Of a DNA stretch of 64,000 bases, positions 8,579 through 17,053 are shown piece after piece. The notes under the pieces were generated by a model, which had not been told where the DNA came from, made no database searches, and saw only the letters and a list, made by a program, of their open reading frames with translations. Every line of letters begins with the position of its first letter. Within the stretch, counting starts at the first letter, position 1. The stretch comes from JAGPUQ01 sp049325095 (GTDB lineage: Bacteria; Pseudomonadota; Gammaproteobacteria; Pseudomonadales; Porticoccaceae). Location: positions 172,426 to 236,425 of the forward strand of contig JBMOPO010000053.1 of the NCBI GenBank assembly GCA_049325095.1, given 5' to 3'. The translations under genes and the position numbers were made by a program.

Positions 8579-9715
8579 ATGCGGCTGGTGTTCTGCCTGT
8601 ACAAGTACTTTCCCCACGGCGGCCTGCAGCGGGACTTCCTGCGCATCGCCGGCGCCTGCCGCGAGCGCGGCCACCAGGTACAGGTGCTGGCGCTGGAGTG
8701 GACCGGCCCGCGCCCGGCCGGGCTGGACCTCGAACTGGTCGCCGCCCGCGGCTTTCGCGGGCCGGCCCGCTACCGGCACTTCACCCGCGCCGTGCAGGAC
8801 CACCTGGCGCGCGCCCCGGCCGACGCCGTGGTCGGCTTCAACAAGATGCCCGGGCTCGACATCTACTATGCGGCCGACCCCTGCTACGCCCACAAGGCGC
8901 ATACCCAGCGCGGCTTCCTGTACCGGTGCTCGCCCCGCTTCCGGCATTTCCTGGACTACGAGGCGGCGGTGTTCGGGCCGACCTCGAACACCCGGATCCT
9001 GATGATTTCCGACCTGCAGAAGCCCCTGTTTCAGCGCTACCACGGCACCCCCGACGAGCGCTTCCACAGCCTGCCGCCGGGCATCGACCCCAGCCGCCGG
9101 GCGCCGCCCGACGCGGCCCAACAGCGCGCCGCGCTGCGCGCCGAATTCGGGCTGGGCGCGGCCGAGCCCCTGCTGTTGTCGATCGGCTCGGGATTCCGCA
9201 CCAAGGGCCTCGACCGGACGCTGCGCGGGCTCGCGGCGCTGCCGGCGGAACTGGCCGCCGCCCGCCTGTTCGTGATCGGCCAGGACGACCCGGCCGCCTT
9301 CCGGCGCCTGGCCCGCCGGCTGGGCGTGGGGGAGCGGGTGCGCTTCTTCTCCGGCCGCGACGACGTGCCCCGCTTTCTGCAGGGCGCCGACCTGCTGGTC
9401 CATCCGGCCTACAGCGAGAACACCGGCACCGTGCTGCTCGAGGCCCTGGTCGCCGGCCTGCCGGTGCTGACCACCGCCAACTGCGGCTACGCCCATCATG
9501 TCGCCGCCGCCGGGGCGGGCCGCGTGCTGCCCAATCCCTTCCGGCAGGCCGACTTCGACCGCGCGCTGGCCGAGCTGCTGGGCGCGGACCGCGCCGCGCT
9601 GCGCCGGCGGGCGCTGGCCTGGGCGGATCGCGCCGATATCCATCGCCTGCCCGAATGCGCCGCGCAACTGATCGAGCGGCTGGCGCCGGGCCGGGAGCGC
9701 CGATGCGCGTCGTGA
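8579..9715 (+). CDS. waaG: LPS core glycosyltransferase, WaaG-like (GT4)
   Basis: A 378-residue GT-B glycosyltransferase of family 4, matching WaaG, which adds the first hexose to heptose II of the LPS core. Evidence includes the N-terminal FCLYKYFPHGGLQRDF, a middle HSLPPGID hinge, SIGSGFRTKGLDR at the start of the nucleotide-sugar domain, and the donor-binding YSENTGTVLLEALVAGLPVL. The ATG at 8579 lies just after the waaF stop. Its 3' end overlaps the waaP start by 13 bases. In Pseudomonas waaC sits between waaF and waaG; here waaC is ~8 kb downstream. Confidence 0.9.
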   Translation: MRLVFCLYKYFPHGGLQRDFLRIAGACRERGHQVQVLALEWTGPRPAGLDLELVAARGFRGPARYRHFTRAVQDHLARAPADAVVGFNKMPGLDIYYAADPCYAHKAHTQRGFLYRCSPRFRHFLDYEAAVFGPTSNTRILMISDLQKPLFQRYHGTPDERFHSLPPGIDPSRRAPPDAAQQRAALRAEFGLGAAEPLLLSIGSGFRTKGLDRTLRGLAALPAELAAARLFVIGQDDPAAFRRLARRLGVGERVRFFSGRDDVPRFLQGADLLVHPAYSENTGTVLLEALVAGLPVLTTANCGYAHHVAAAGAGRVLPNPFRQADFDRALAELLGADRAALRRRALAWADRADIHRLPECAAQLIERLAPGRERRCAS

Positions 9716-10512
9716 TCGGCGGCGAACTGGCCCGCGCCTGGGCGGGCCGCGACCCCTTCGCCGAGGTGCTGGCCCTCCGGGGCGAGGAATTTCGCGCCCT
9801 GGAGGGCCGCCGCACGCTGCGCTTCGAACTCGACGGCCGCGCCTACTTCGCCAAGGTCCACCGCGGGGTCGGCTGGGGAGAAATCGCCAAGAATCTGCTG
9901 CGCCTGCGGCTGCCGGTGCTGGGCGCAGCGCGCGAGTGGCGCGCCATCGCCCGGCTGCACGCGCTGGGGCTCGACACCCTGCACCCGGTGGCCTTCGGCG
10001 AGCGCGGCTGGAACCCGGCCCGCCGGCTGTCCTTTCTGATCACCGAGGCGCTGGAGCCGAGCGTCGATCTGGAGACCTTCTGCGCCGGCGGCGGACTGGC
10101 CGCGCTCGGCGTCGCCGAGCGGCGGCGGCTGGTGGCGCGCGTCGCCGGCCTCGCCCGCACCCTGCACGAGCACGGCCTCAACCACCGCGATTTCTATCTC
10201 TGCCACCTGCTGCTCGACACCGCGCCCCGCTGGCGCGCCCGGCCCCCGGCCGACCGCCCGCTGTACCTGATCGATCTGCACCGCCTCCAGCAGCGCCGCC
10301 GCACCCCCTGGCGCTGGCGCCGCAAGGATCTGGCGAGTCTCTGCTACTCCGCCCGCCAGGCCGGCTGCAACCGCCGCGACGAGTTCCATTTCCTGCGCCA
10401 CTACCAGGGCGGTGCGCTGCGCGCCGCGCTCACCGCCCGGCCCTGGTGGCAGGTGGACCGGCGCGCCCGGGCGCTGCGCGCCAAGGGCGTGCGCAAGGGT
10501 TATCACCCATGA
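9703..10512 (+). CDS. waaP: LPS core heptose (I) kinase
   Basis: WaaP is a eukaryotic-like kinase that phosphorylates heptose I of the LPS core; the phosphate helps stabilise the outer membrane. The protein is 269 residues, normal length. It shows the WaaP-type catalytic segment GLNHRDFYLCHLLLD (~160) and the metal-binding segment YLIDLHRLQ (~188), plus AYFAKVHRGVGW near the ATP-binding lysine. The start overlaps the end of waaG and its stop overlaps the next start (ATGA). It is the first of three consecutive kinase-fold genes, as in Pseudomonas waaP-wapP-wapQ. Confidence 0.92.
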   Translation: MRVVIGGELARAWAGRDPFAEVLALRGEEFRALEGRRTLRFELDGRAYFAKVHRGVGWGEIAKNLLRLRLPVLGAAREWRAIARLHALGLDTLHPVAFGERGWNPARRLSFLITEALEPSVDLETFCAGGGLAALGVAERRRLVARVAGLARTLHEHGLNHRDFYLCHLLLDTAPRWRARPPADRPLYLIDLHRLQQRRRTPWRWRRKDLASLCYSARQAGCNRRDEFHFLRHYQGGALRAALTARPWWQVDRRARALRAKGVRKGYHP

Positions 10513-11276
10513 ACGTCCACCCGCGGCTCCTGGTCGCCGCCGCCGAGCGGACGGCGCTCAGCGGGGCCGGACTGGACAGCTTCGCGGCCCTGTGGGCGGT
10601 GGCCACCGCCCCGGTGGAGGCCGGCAACCGCGCGCGCGGGGGCGAAAGCGCGGTCGGCATCCTGGAACTGTCCGCCCCCGAGGGCCCGCGGCGCTACTAT
10701 CTCAAGCGCCAGCGCAACTTCAATTGCCGCACCCTGCGCCACTGCTGGCGCGGCATCCCGCTCGCCCAGCGCGAATGGCAGGCGATCCAGGCCCTGCAGG
10801 CGCGCGGCATCGCCACCCTGGAGGTGGCCGCCTTCGGGCGCGAGCGGCGCGGCGGCGAAGACCGCGCCCTGCTGCTGACCCGGGCGCTCGACGATCATCA
10901 GGACCTGGATGCCTGGCTGGCGGCACATCCCGAGGCGGAGTTCCGCCAGCACCTGGCGGCGGCGGTCGGCGCCCTGCTCGCCGCCCTCCACCGGTCGGGC
11001 TGGCGGCACGGCTGCCTCTACCCCAAGCACCTGTTCGTGGCGCGGGATTTCGCCGCCGGGGCCGGCCCCGCGGCGCTGCGGCTGATCGACCTGGAGAAGT
11101 GCAAGCGCATCCGCCGCCGCTGGGGCGGCCTGCGCGATCTCGACACCCTGTTGCGCCACTGCCCGGCCCTGGATGCCCCGCTGCGCGAGCGGATCCTCGC
11201 CGCCTACGGCGCCGGGCTGGGACTGGAAGTCACCCCCGGGGCGCTCGCCCGGCGGGTCGAGCGGAGCCGGCGATGA
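10509..11276 (+). CDS. LPS core kinase (InaA/WapP-like)
   Basis: A 255-residue kinase-fold protein of the lipopolysaccharide kinase (Kdo/WaaP) family. The catalytic-loop equivalent is WRHGCLYPKHLFV (~163), where the usual acidic residue after His-Gly is replaced by Cys, and the metal-binding segment is RLIDLEKCKR (~197). The HGxxYxKHLF pattern is family-typical for InaA-like members, so the variant loop need not mean inactivity. It overlaps the flanking genes by four bases on each side. Established Pseudomonas work places such genes next to waaP and links them to core phosphorylation; the exact acceptor here is inferred, not shown. Confidence 0.82.
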   Translation: MNVHPRLLVAAAERTALSGAGLDSFAALWAVATAPVEAGNRARGGESAVGILELSAPEGPRRYYLKRQRNFNCRTLRHCWRGIPLAQREWQAIQALQARGIATLEVAAFGRERRGGEDRALLLTRALDDHQDLDAWLAAHPEAEFRQHLAAAVGALLAALHRSGWRHGCLYPKHLFVARDFAAGAGPAALRLIDLEKCKRIRRRWGGLRDLDTLLRHCPALDAPLRERILAAYGAGLGLEVTPGALARRVERSRR

Positions 11277-12664
11277 GCACCCCGCGGCGCCTGGGCGTGG
11301 CGGAACTGCGCGCCGCGGCCCCCGGGGCGCTCGAGACCTTCGAGTTCCGACCGGCGGGTGGCGAGCCCCTGCTGGGCACCGGGATCCTGCGCCATCTGCC
11401 CGGGCGCCGGCTGGTGTTCCGGGCCCGCCAGGGCGGCGACCAGATCCTGGTCAAGCTGTTCTTCCGCCACCGCGACTACCGGCGCGAACGCGCCGGGCTG
11501 GAGCTGTTGCGCGCCTGCCGCATCCCCAGCCCGGCGCTGCGCTGGGACTGCCGCGACGCCGGCGCCTGGCTGCTGGCGACCGAGTTCCTGCCCGCGGCGC
11601 GCGCCCTGGACCCGGGGCTGCACCGGCCGGTGGCCGCGGCGGATGCCGGCGCCGTGCTGGCGCTGCTCGGCGCCCTGCACCGCGCCGGGCTGATCCAGGA
11701 GGATCCCCACCTCGACAATTTCCTGCTCGCCGGCGGCCGCGCCCTGGCCATCGATGGCGCCGGCATCCGGCGGGCCTCGCCGGGCGCCATCGCCGCCAAC
11801 CTGGCGCTGTTCCTGGCCCAGTTTCCGCCCGCCCGCGACGCGCAGCTCGAAGCCCTGCTGCCCGCCTACGGGCCGGTCCCCGACCTCCGCGACCTGCGCC
11901 GGCAGCGGGCCCGCGCCCGCTACCGGAGATTGCGCAACTACCGCCGCAAGTGCGTGCGCAACTGCGGCGAATTCGCCGTCGAGCGGACCTGGCGCCGCTT
12001 CACGGCCCGCCGCCGGGACCGCGCCGACCGGGTCTTCCTGGACCTGCTGGCCGCCCCCGCGGCGGCGGTCGCGGGGGCGCCGCGCCTCAAGGACGGCAAC
12101 AGCGCCACCGTGGTGCGCTGCCGCGACGCGGCTTCGGATCTGGTCGTCAAACGCTACAATGTCAAAGACTGGCGGCACGGGCTGCGCCGCGCGCCGCGCC
12201 GCTCCCGCGCCTGGATCGCCTGGCAGAACGCCCACACCCTCGCCCACCTCGGGGTGCCGACGCCCCAGGCGCTGGGCCTGCGCGAGGAGCGCTGGGGACC
12301 GCTGCGGCTGGTCACCTATCTGATCACCGAAACCAGTGAGGGCGTCCCGTTGCAGGACTGGATCGCCACCCGCGAGGCCGCGGCGGTGCCGCCCTGGCTG
12401 GATCTGGCCCTGGTCGAGATCCTGGCCGCGCTGGGCGGCGCCGGCCTCAGCCACGGCGACCTCAAGGCCAGCAATTTCCTGGTCGAGGAGGCCGGGCGGC
12501 GGCTGCTGCTGATCGACCTCGACGGCATGCGCCTGCACCGCAGCCGCCACGGGCGCGCCCGGCGGCGCGACCTGGACCGCTTCCTGGCCAACTGGGACGG
12601 CGGCCTGCGCGCGCATTTCGCGCGGCTGCTGGCGCCGCTGGCGGCCGGCGACCGCAACCCATAG
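11273..12664 (+). CDS. two-domain kinase-fold protein of the LPS core cluster
   Basis: A 463-residue protein with two successive kinase-like halves. The N-terminal half has QEDPHLDNFLLAGGR followed by LAIDGAGIRR (~142-166), in the positions of a catalytic loop and a metal-binding Asp. The C-terminal half repeats the arrangement more canonically with SHGDLKASNFLVE followed by LLIDLDGMRL (~391-418). Between them is a basic linker rich in Arg and Tyr. It begins inside the end of the preceding kinase gene (ATGA overlap). Pseudomonas has comparable kinase-fold genes here, so a role in core modification is likely. Whether both halves are active is unknown; the C-terminal one looks more complete. 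Confidence 0.78.
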   Translation: MSTPRRLGVAELRAAAPGALETFEFRPAGGEPLLGTGILRHLPGRRLVFRARQGGDQILVKLFFRHRDYRRERAGLELLRACRIPSPALRWDCRDAGAWLLATEFLPAARALDPGLHRPVAAADAGAVLALLGALHRAGLIQEDPHLDNFLLAGGRALAIDGAGIRRASPGAIAANLALFLAQFPPARDAQLEALLPAYGPVPDLRDLRRQRARARYRRLRNYRRKCVRNCGEFAVERTWRRFTARRRDRADRVFLDLLAAPAAAVAGAPRLKDGNSATVVRCRDAASDLVVKRYNVKDWRHGLRRAPRRSRAWIAWQNAHTLAHLGVPTPQALGLREERWGPLRLVTYLITETSEGVPLQDWIATREAAAVPPWLDLALVEILAALGGAGLSHGDLKASNFLVEEAGRRLLLIDLDGMRLHRSRHGRARRRDLDRFLANWDGGLRAHFARLLAPLAAGDRNP

Positions 12665-12676
12665 GGAGCATCGGCT

Positions 12677-14425
12677 TTGCCCACCATCGTACTCGGCCTC
12701 TCCGGCGCCCTGGGCCACGACCCCTCGGCGGCGCTCTATATCGACGGCCACCTGGCCGCGGCGGCGGAGGAGGAGCGCTTCATCCGCGACAAGCACGCCA
12801 GGAACCGCCTGCCCCTGGAGGCGGCCAGGTTCTGCCTGCGCCAGGCGGGAGTGCGGCCCGCCGATGTCACCGTGGTGGCGGTGCCCTTCGCGCCCATTCC
12901 GCTGGGGTCGCCCGCCCGCTGGCACTTCGCGCGCCGCTACTGGTACGCCCCGGACCGCGCGCTCGACGCCCTGCTCAACGGCAACCGCCGCTACCGGCGC
13001 TATCGCGCGCGCGTCTTCGAACTGCTGCGCACCCTGGGCATCGACCCGGCGCGGATCGAGTTCGAGCCGGTGGAACACCATCTGGCGCACGCCAGCAGCG
13101 CCTATCACCTCAGCGGCTTCGAGGGCAAGACCGCGATCCTCGGCGTCGACGGCAAGGGCGAATACGCCACCACCTTCTTCGGCTACGGGGAGGGCGGCCG
13201 CATCCACAAGATCAAGGAATTCTACGACCCGGATTCCCTGGGCGGCCTGTACGGCGCGCTCACCGAGTACCTGGGCTTCGAGATGCTCGACGGCGAGTAC
13301 AAGGTGATGGGCATGGCGCCCTACGGCGACCCCGGCCGCCACGACCTGTCGCGGCTGCTCGACTGCGACGGCCGCCGGCTGCGGGTCAACACCCGCTATG
13401 TCAACACCGTCGGCCTGCGCCGCTACAAGGAAAACGGCCGGGGCTTCTACTTCAGCCCGCGGCTGATCGAATGGCTGGGCCCGCGGCGCCAGGGCGACAG
13501 CGCCGACCAGCCCTACATCGACTATGCGGCGGCCATCCAGGCGCTCTATGAAAAGGCGGTGCTCCAGTTGATGGACCACTACCTGGGCGACATCCTGCGC
13601 GAGACCGGCCGCCTGGCGTTCGCCGGCGGCGGGGCGCTCAATGTCAAGCTCAACCAGAAGATCATCGCCCGGCCCGAGGTGCGCGAGCTGTTCGTGCAGC
13701 CGGCCTCCGGCGATGCCGGCACCGCGGTGGGCTCCGCGTCCTATGCGCTGGTCAAACGCGGCATCCAGCCGGAACCCATGGAGCACGTCTACCTGGGGCC
13801 GGCCTACACCACGGAGGAATGTCTGGCGGCGTGCCAGCGTCACCCGCAGCGACCGTCCTGGGAGCGGGTGGCGGATATCCCGCAGCGGGTGGCCCGACTG
13901 CTCGCCGCCGGCCATCCGGTGGCCTGGTTCCAGGGCCGCATGGAATTCGGCCCCCGCGCCCTGGGCGCGCGCTCCATCCTTGGCTGCCCCAGCGTGCCCG
14001 GCATCGCCGAGCGCATCAACCAGCAGATCAAGTTCCGCGAGCGCTGGCGGCCGTTCTGCCCCAGCCTGCTCGACCGGGTGCGGCCGCAGATGTTCAAGGT
14101 GGATCACCCCGCGCCCTTCATGACCTTCACCTTCGAGGTCCGCGACGAATGGAAGGCGCGGGTACCGGAGGTGGTCCACGAGGACGGCACCGCCCGGGCC
14201 CAGGCCGTTGAGCAACGCCACAATCCGCGCTATTACGAACTGCTGGAGGAGCTCGAACGTCTCACCGGCAACGGCGTGGTGCTCAACACCTCGCTCAATC
14301 GCCGCGGCGAGCCCATGGTGTGCTCGCCGGACGATGCCCTGGCGATGTTCTTCGGGTCCGATCTCCAGTACCTGGCAATGGAGGATCTGCTGGTCACCAA
14401 ATCCGACGGCGAATCCCATGGCTGA
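12677..14425 (+). CDS. NodU-family carbamoyltransferase, probable LPS core O-carbamoyltransferase
   Basis: A 582-residue carbamoyltransferase of the NodU/CmcH/TobZ family. The N-terminal Kae1-like domain carries the metal-binding motif HHLAHASSAYH (~135), then VDGKGEYATTFF; the C-terminal YrdC-like part carries EFGPRALGARSIL (~425) and NGVVLNTSLNRRGEPM. These are the signature motifs for carbamoyl-adenylate formation and transfer. A TTG start is used, with AGGGAG just upstream. In Pseudomonas an equivalent gene in the same place carbamoylates heptose II of the core, so the same role is inferred here. The 3' end overlaps the next gene by eight bases. Confidence 0.88.
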   Translation: MPTIVLGLSGALGHDPSAALYIDGHLAAAAEEERFIRDKHARNRLPLEAARFCLRQAGVRPADVTVVAVPFAPIPLGSPARWHFARRYWYAPDRALDALLNGNRRYRRYRARVFELLRTLGIDPARIEFEPVEHHLAHASSAYHLSGFEGKTAILGVDGKGEYATTFFGYGEGGRIHKIKEFYDPDSLGGLYGALTEYLGFEMLDGEYKVMGMAPYGDPGRHDLSRLLDCDGRRLRVNTRYVNTVGLRRYKENGRGFYFSPRLIEWLGPRRQGDSADQPYIDYAAAIQALYEKAVLQLMDHYLGDILRETGRLAFAGGGALNVKLNQKIIARPEVRELFVQPASGDAGTAVGSASYALVKRGIQPEPMEHVYLGPAYTTEECLAACQRHPQRPSWERVADIPQRVARLLAAGHPVAWFQGRMEFGPRALGARSILGCPSVPGIAERINQQIKFRERWRPFCPSLLDRVRPQMFKVDHPAPFMTFTFEVRDEWKARVPEVVHEDGTARAQAVEQRHNPRYYELLEELERLTGNGVVLNTSLNRRGEPMVCSPDDALAMFFGSDLQYLAMEDLLVTKSDGESHG

Positions 14426-15347
14426 GCCGCCGCTGTTCAGCATCGTCATCCCCTGCTACAACTACGGCCACTGGCTGGAGCGGGCGGTGAACTCGGTCCT
14501 TGCCCAGGGTGGCGACGATTGGGACCTGCTGGTCATCGACGACGGTTCCACCGACGCTACCGCGGCGGTGGCGCAGGACCTGCTGGCCCGCCACCCCGGC
14601 CGGCTGCGCCTGCTGAGCCAGCCCAACCGCGGCGCGGCCGCGACCCGCAACCGGGGGCTCGACGCGACCCGCGGCCGCTACCTGATCTTTCTCGACGCCG
14701 ACGACGAACTGTCCCCGGAGGCGCTCGGCGCCTATCGCGCGCTGCTCGCGCGCCGCCCGGATGCCGACCTGCTGGCCGGCGCCTATTTCGCCGTCACCGA
14801 GGACGGACGGTCCAGATTGCGGCCGGTGGGCGACCCGCCGGCCAGCCGCAAGCGGCGGCTGCGGGCCTATCTGTTCGGCAAGAGCCTCCATCTCACCGGC
14901 AGCGCGGTGGCCTTCCGGCGCGGCGCCCTGGCCGCGCGGCGCTACCCCGAACACCTGCCCTCCACCGAGGACCTCCCGGTGTTCGCCCACCTGCTGGCCA
15001 CCGGCGAGCTCGCGGTCACCCCGATCCCGGTGGCCATCACCCACCGCCATCCCGACTCGCTGCGCCACGACGCCGCCCGCGCCGCCGCGGCGGCCGCGGT
15101 GCTGCCCGACGAGGTGTTCCGCCCCGACCTCATGCCGGACTGGGCGCTGGCCTGGCGCGAGCGCTACCGGGCCCAGCGCCACCTGTCGCTGTTTCGCACC
15201 CATTACCTGGCCGGCGAACACCCGGCGGCACTCGATTGCTTTCACCGCGCGCTGGCCAGCGCCCCGCTGGCCACCCTCGGCCGCTGGTCCTACCTGCGCA
15301 AGTACCTGAAGCTGCGCTGCGGCCTCGCACCGGGGAAAAAGTCGTGA
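14418..15347 (+). CDS. glycosyltransferase family 2
   Basis: A 309-residue GT-A glycosyltransferase. The N-terminus has FSIVIPCYNYGHWLERA, then VIDDGSTDAT and the nucleotide-sugar/metal motif FLDADDE (~95). The C-terminal third is basic and helical with no clear membrane segments. It overlaps the carbamoyltransferase upstream and the sulfotransferase downstream (GTGA), so it belongs to the core operon. It occupies the place of the outer-core glycosyltransferase gene in Pseudomonas. Donor and acceptor sugars cannot be read from sequence. Confidence 0.85.
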   Translation: MAEPPLFSIVIPCYNYGHWLERAVNSVLAQGGDDWDLLVIDDGSTDATAAVAQDLLARHPGRLRLLSQPNRGAAATRNRGLDATRGRYLIFLDADDELSPEALGAYRALLARRPDADLLAGAYFAVTEDGRSRLRPVGDPPASRKRRLRAYLFGKSLHLTGSAVAFRRGALAARRYPEHLPSTEDLPVFAHLLATGELAVTPIPVAITHRHPDSLRHDAARAAAAAAVLPDEVFRPDLMPDWALAWRERYRAQRHLSLFRTHYLAGEHPAALDCFHRALASAPLATLGRWSYLRKYLKLRCGLAPGKKS

Positions 15348-16180
15348 ACCGCGGCGTGGTGTATATCCTGTCCTCGAACTTCAGCGGTTCGCACTTTCTG
15401 TCGCTGATGCTGGGCAGCCATTCGCGCTTCGTGCATCTGGGCGAGCTCAAGAACCTGGTCAAGCGGAGCCGCCCCTGCGCGACCTGCGGGGACGCGGCAG
15501 CCTGCGCGCTGGTCCGCGAGCTGGACATGCGACCGGGCGCGGATCTCTACGCGCAGATCTTCCAGCGCCTGCCGGACGCCGCGGTCCTGCTGGTCGACGC
15601 CTCCAAGAAGCCGGACTGGTTCCGGGCCCGCGACCGGGCCGGTGCGCAAGGAGTGCACCGCATCCATCTGCTGCGCGACCCACGTGCCCTGGCCCGCCGC
15701 TGGCTGCTGCACTTCGCCGACCCCCATGTCCAGCGCCGCGAGCGCATCAAGATGCTGCGCCGCAGACCGGCGGCCGCGCTGCCCCTATTGTTTGGCGACA
15801 TGCTCGAAGTCTATATCCGCAAGTGGCTGCGCCAGAATCAGGAGATCAGCGCCTATCTGGCCCACAGCGGCGGCCCCCGGATACTGGTCACCTACGAAGA
15901 GATCGCCCGGGATCCGGCCGCGGCCCTGGCCCGGATCAACGCCCGGCTGGGCTGCGAATTCGAACCCGGGCAGCAGCACTATTGGCGATTCTCCCACCAC
16001 GGCACGGAGAAATCCGAGTATCAATGGGTCAAGCGGCAGCAAAACTCCTTTTTCGACCTCCGCTGGCAGGAATTCCTGAGCGCGGAACAGCAGCGGCGCA
16101 TCACCGGAAACCGGGCGCTGCGCCGCTATCTGGAGACCCAGGGCCTGGCTTTCGGAGACCAGGGCCTGGTACGCCGGTAA
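15344..16180 (+). CDS. sulfotransferase family protein of the LPS core operon
   Basis: A 278-residue PAPS-dependent sulfotransferase-like protein. The 5'-phosphosulfate-binding region is SSNFSGSHFLSLMLGSH at the N-terminus and the 3'-phosphate-binding region is HLLRDPRALARRW (~107). Between them is a Cys-rich stretch, RPCATCGDAAAC, which may bind metal or form disulfides. The start codon is GTG, overlapping the stop of the glycosyltransferase, so it is translationally coupled to the core genes. Sulfation of an LPS sugar or a related envelope glycan is a reasonable inference from the position, but the substrate is unknown. It is unrelated at motif level to the smaller sulfotransferase at 44.6-45.3 kb. 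Confidence 0.78.
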   Translation: MNRGVVYILSSNFSGSHFLSLMLGSHSRFVHLGELKNLVKRSRPCATCGDAAACALVRELDMRPGADLYAQIFQRLPDAAVLLVDASKKPDWFRARDRAGAQGVHRIHLLRDPRALARRWLLHFADPHVQRRERIKMLRRRPAAALPLLFGDMLEVYIRKWLRQNQEISAYLAHSGGPRILVTYEEIARDPAAALARINARLGCEFEPGQQHYWRFSHHGTEKSEYQWVKRQQNSFFDLRWQEFLSAEQQRRITGNRALRRYLETQGLAFGDQGLVRR

Positions 16181-16223
16181 GCGATGCCGGGGCTGCGGCG
16201 CCAACCGCGAATCGCGCCGGACG

Positions 16224-16886
16224 CTACCCGGATGGTCCGCCGATCAGGGTCTCGGCCGGTGCCGGCAATGGGCGTCCACTGCGGGCGTAGCCGCGGCGAA
16301 AGGCCGCCGCGGCGCCGCGAATGTGGATCCAGTCGGCCGGATAGCGCATCAGGTGGCGCAGATTGCGGGCGACCAGCCCGGCGCGCAGCGGCGCGCTGCG
16401 AAACTCCAGGTCGGCCACGTCGATGAGACCCAGGGAGCCGGCGTCGCCCACCACCAGGTTGCCGAAGTGCAGCGACCGGAAATAGATCCCGCGGCCGTGC
16501 AGCTCGCCCAGAAAGCCGCCGAAGCGGTCGATCCAGGGCTCGCGATCGGCCGCGTCGGCCAGCAGCTCGCGCAAGGTGCGGCCGGCCAGCGGCCGGTACA
16601 GCACCGCGGTGCGGCGGAGGTGGGGAATGCGCAGCAGGCGCTCCGGGACCACGGTGGGAATGCCCAGCCGGCCGAGGCGTTCGGCGTTGCGCTGGAAGCG
16701 CCGGGAGTAGGGCCGCATCAGGGCGCTGCTCAACAGCCGCTTGCGGCGAAACAGTTTCAGGTAACGGCCGTCGCGCAGGGCCAGCAACTTGGCGCCGTGG
16801 CGATCGGCCTCCAGCACCCGGCCGCCCTCGGTCAAACGCGCATAGCCGGGCTCGTCCAGCCAGTCGAACCCTACCGCCTTCACCAT
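16224..16886 (-). CDS. small kinase-fold protein (RIO/BUD32/LPS-kinase-like)
   Basis: A 220-residue kinase-like protein on the opposite strand to the core operon. The ATP-binding lysine region is GRYLKLFRRKRLLS, the catalytic-loop equivalent is RGIYFRSLHFGNLVVG (~143) and the metal-binding segment is GLIDVADLEF (~162). The loop lacks the usual catalytic Asp (RSLHFGN), as in several LPS-kinase relatives. A similar small kinase-like gene lies in the core locus of Pseudomonas, so an envelope role is plausible. It ends facing the sulfotransferase and starts divergently from waaC. Confidence 0.75.
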   Translation of the reverse strand: MVKAVGFDWLDEPGYARLTEGGRVLEADRHGAKLLALRDGRYLKLFRRKRLLSSALMRPYSRRFQRNAERLGRLGIPTVVPERLLRIPHLRRTAVLYRPLAGRTLRELLADAADREPWIDRFGGFLGELHGRGIYFRSLHFGNLVVGDAGSLGLIDVADLEFRSAPLRAGLVARNLRHLMRYPADWIHIRGAAAAFRRGYARSGRPLPAPAETLIGGPSG

Positions 16887-17053
16887 CCCGGAACACCACC
16901 GCCCCGCGCCGCGCCAAGCGGCATTCTAGCCGCTCCGCCGGCCCGGCCGGCGCGACCCCGCACCCCGGCGGGAGCGTCATTTGCTAGAGTCGCGCCCCAC
17001 CATGTCCGGGCGCCGGCGGCACCGGATCCCGCGGCCGATCGAGGAATGCCGGT

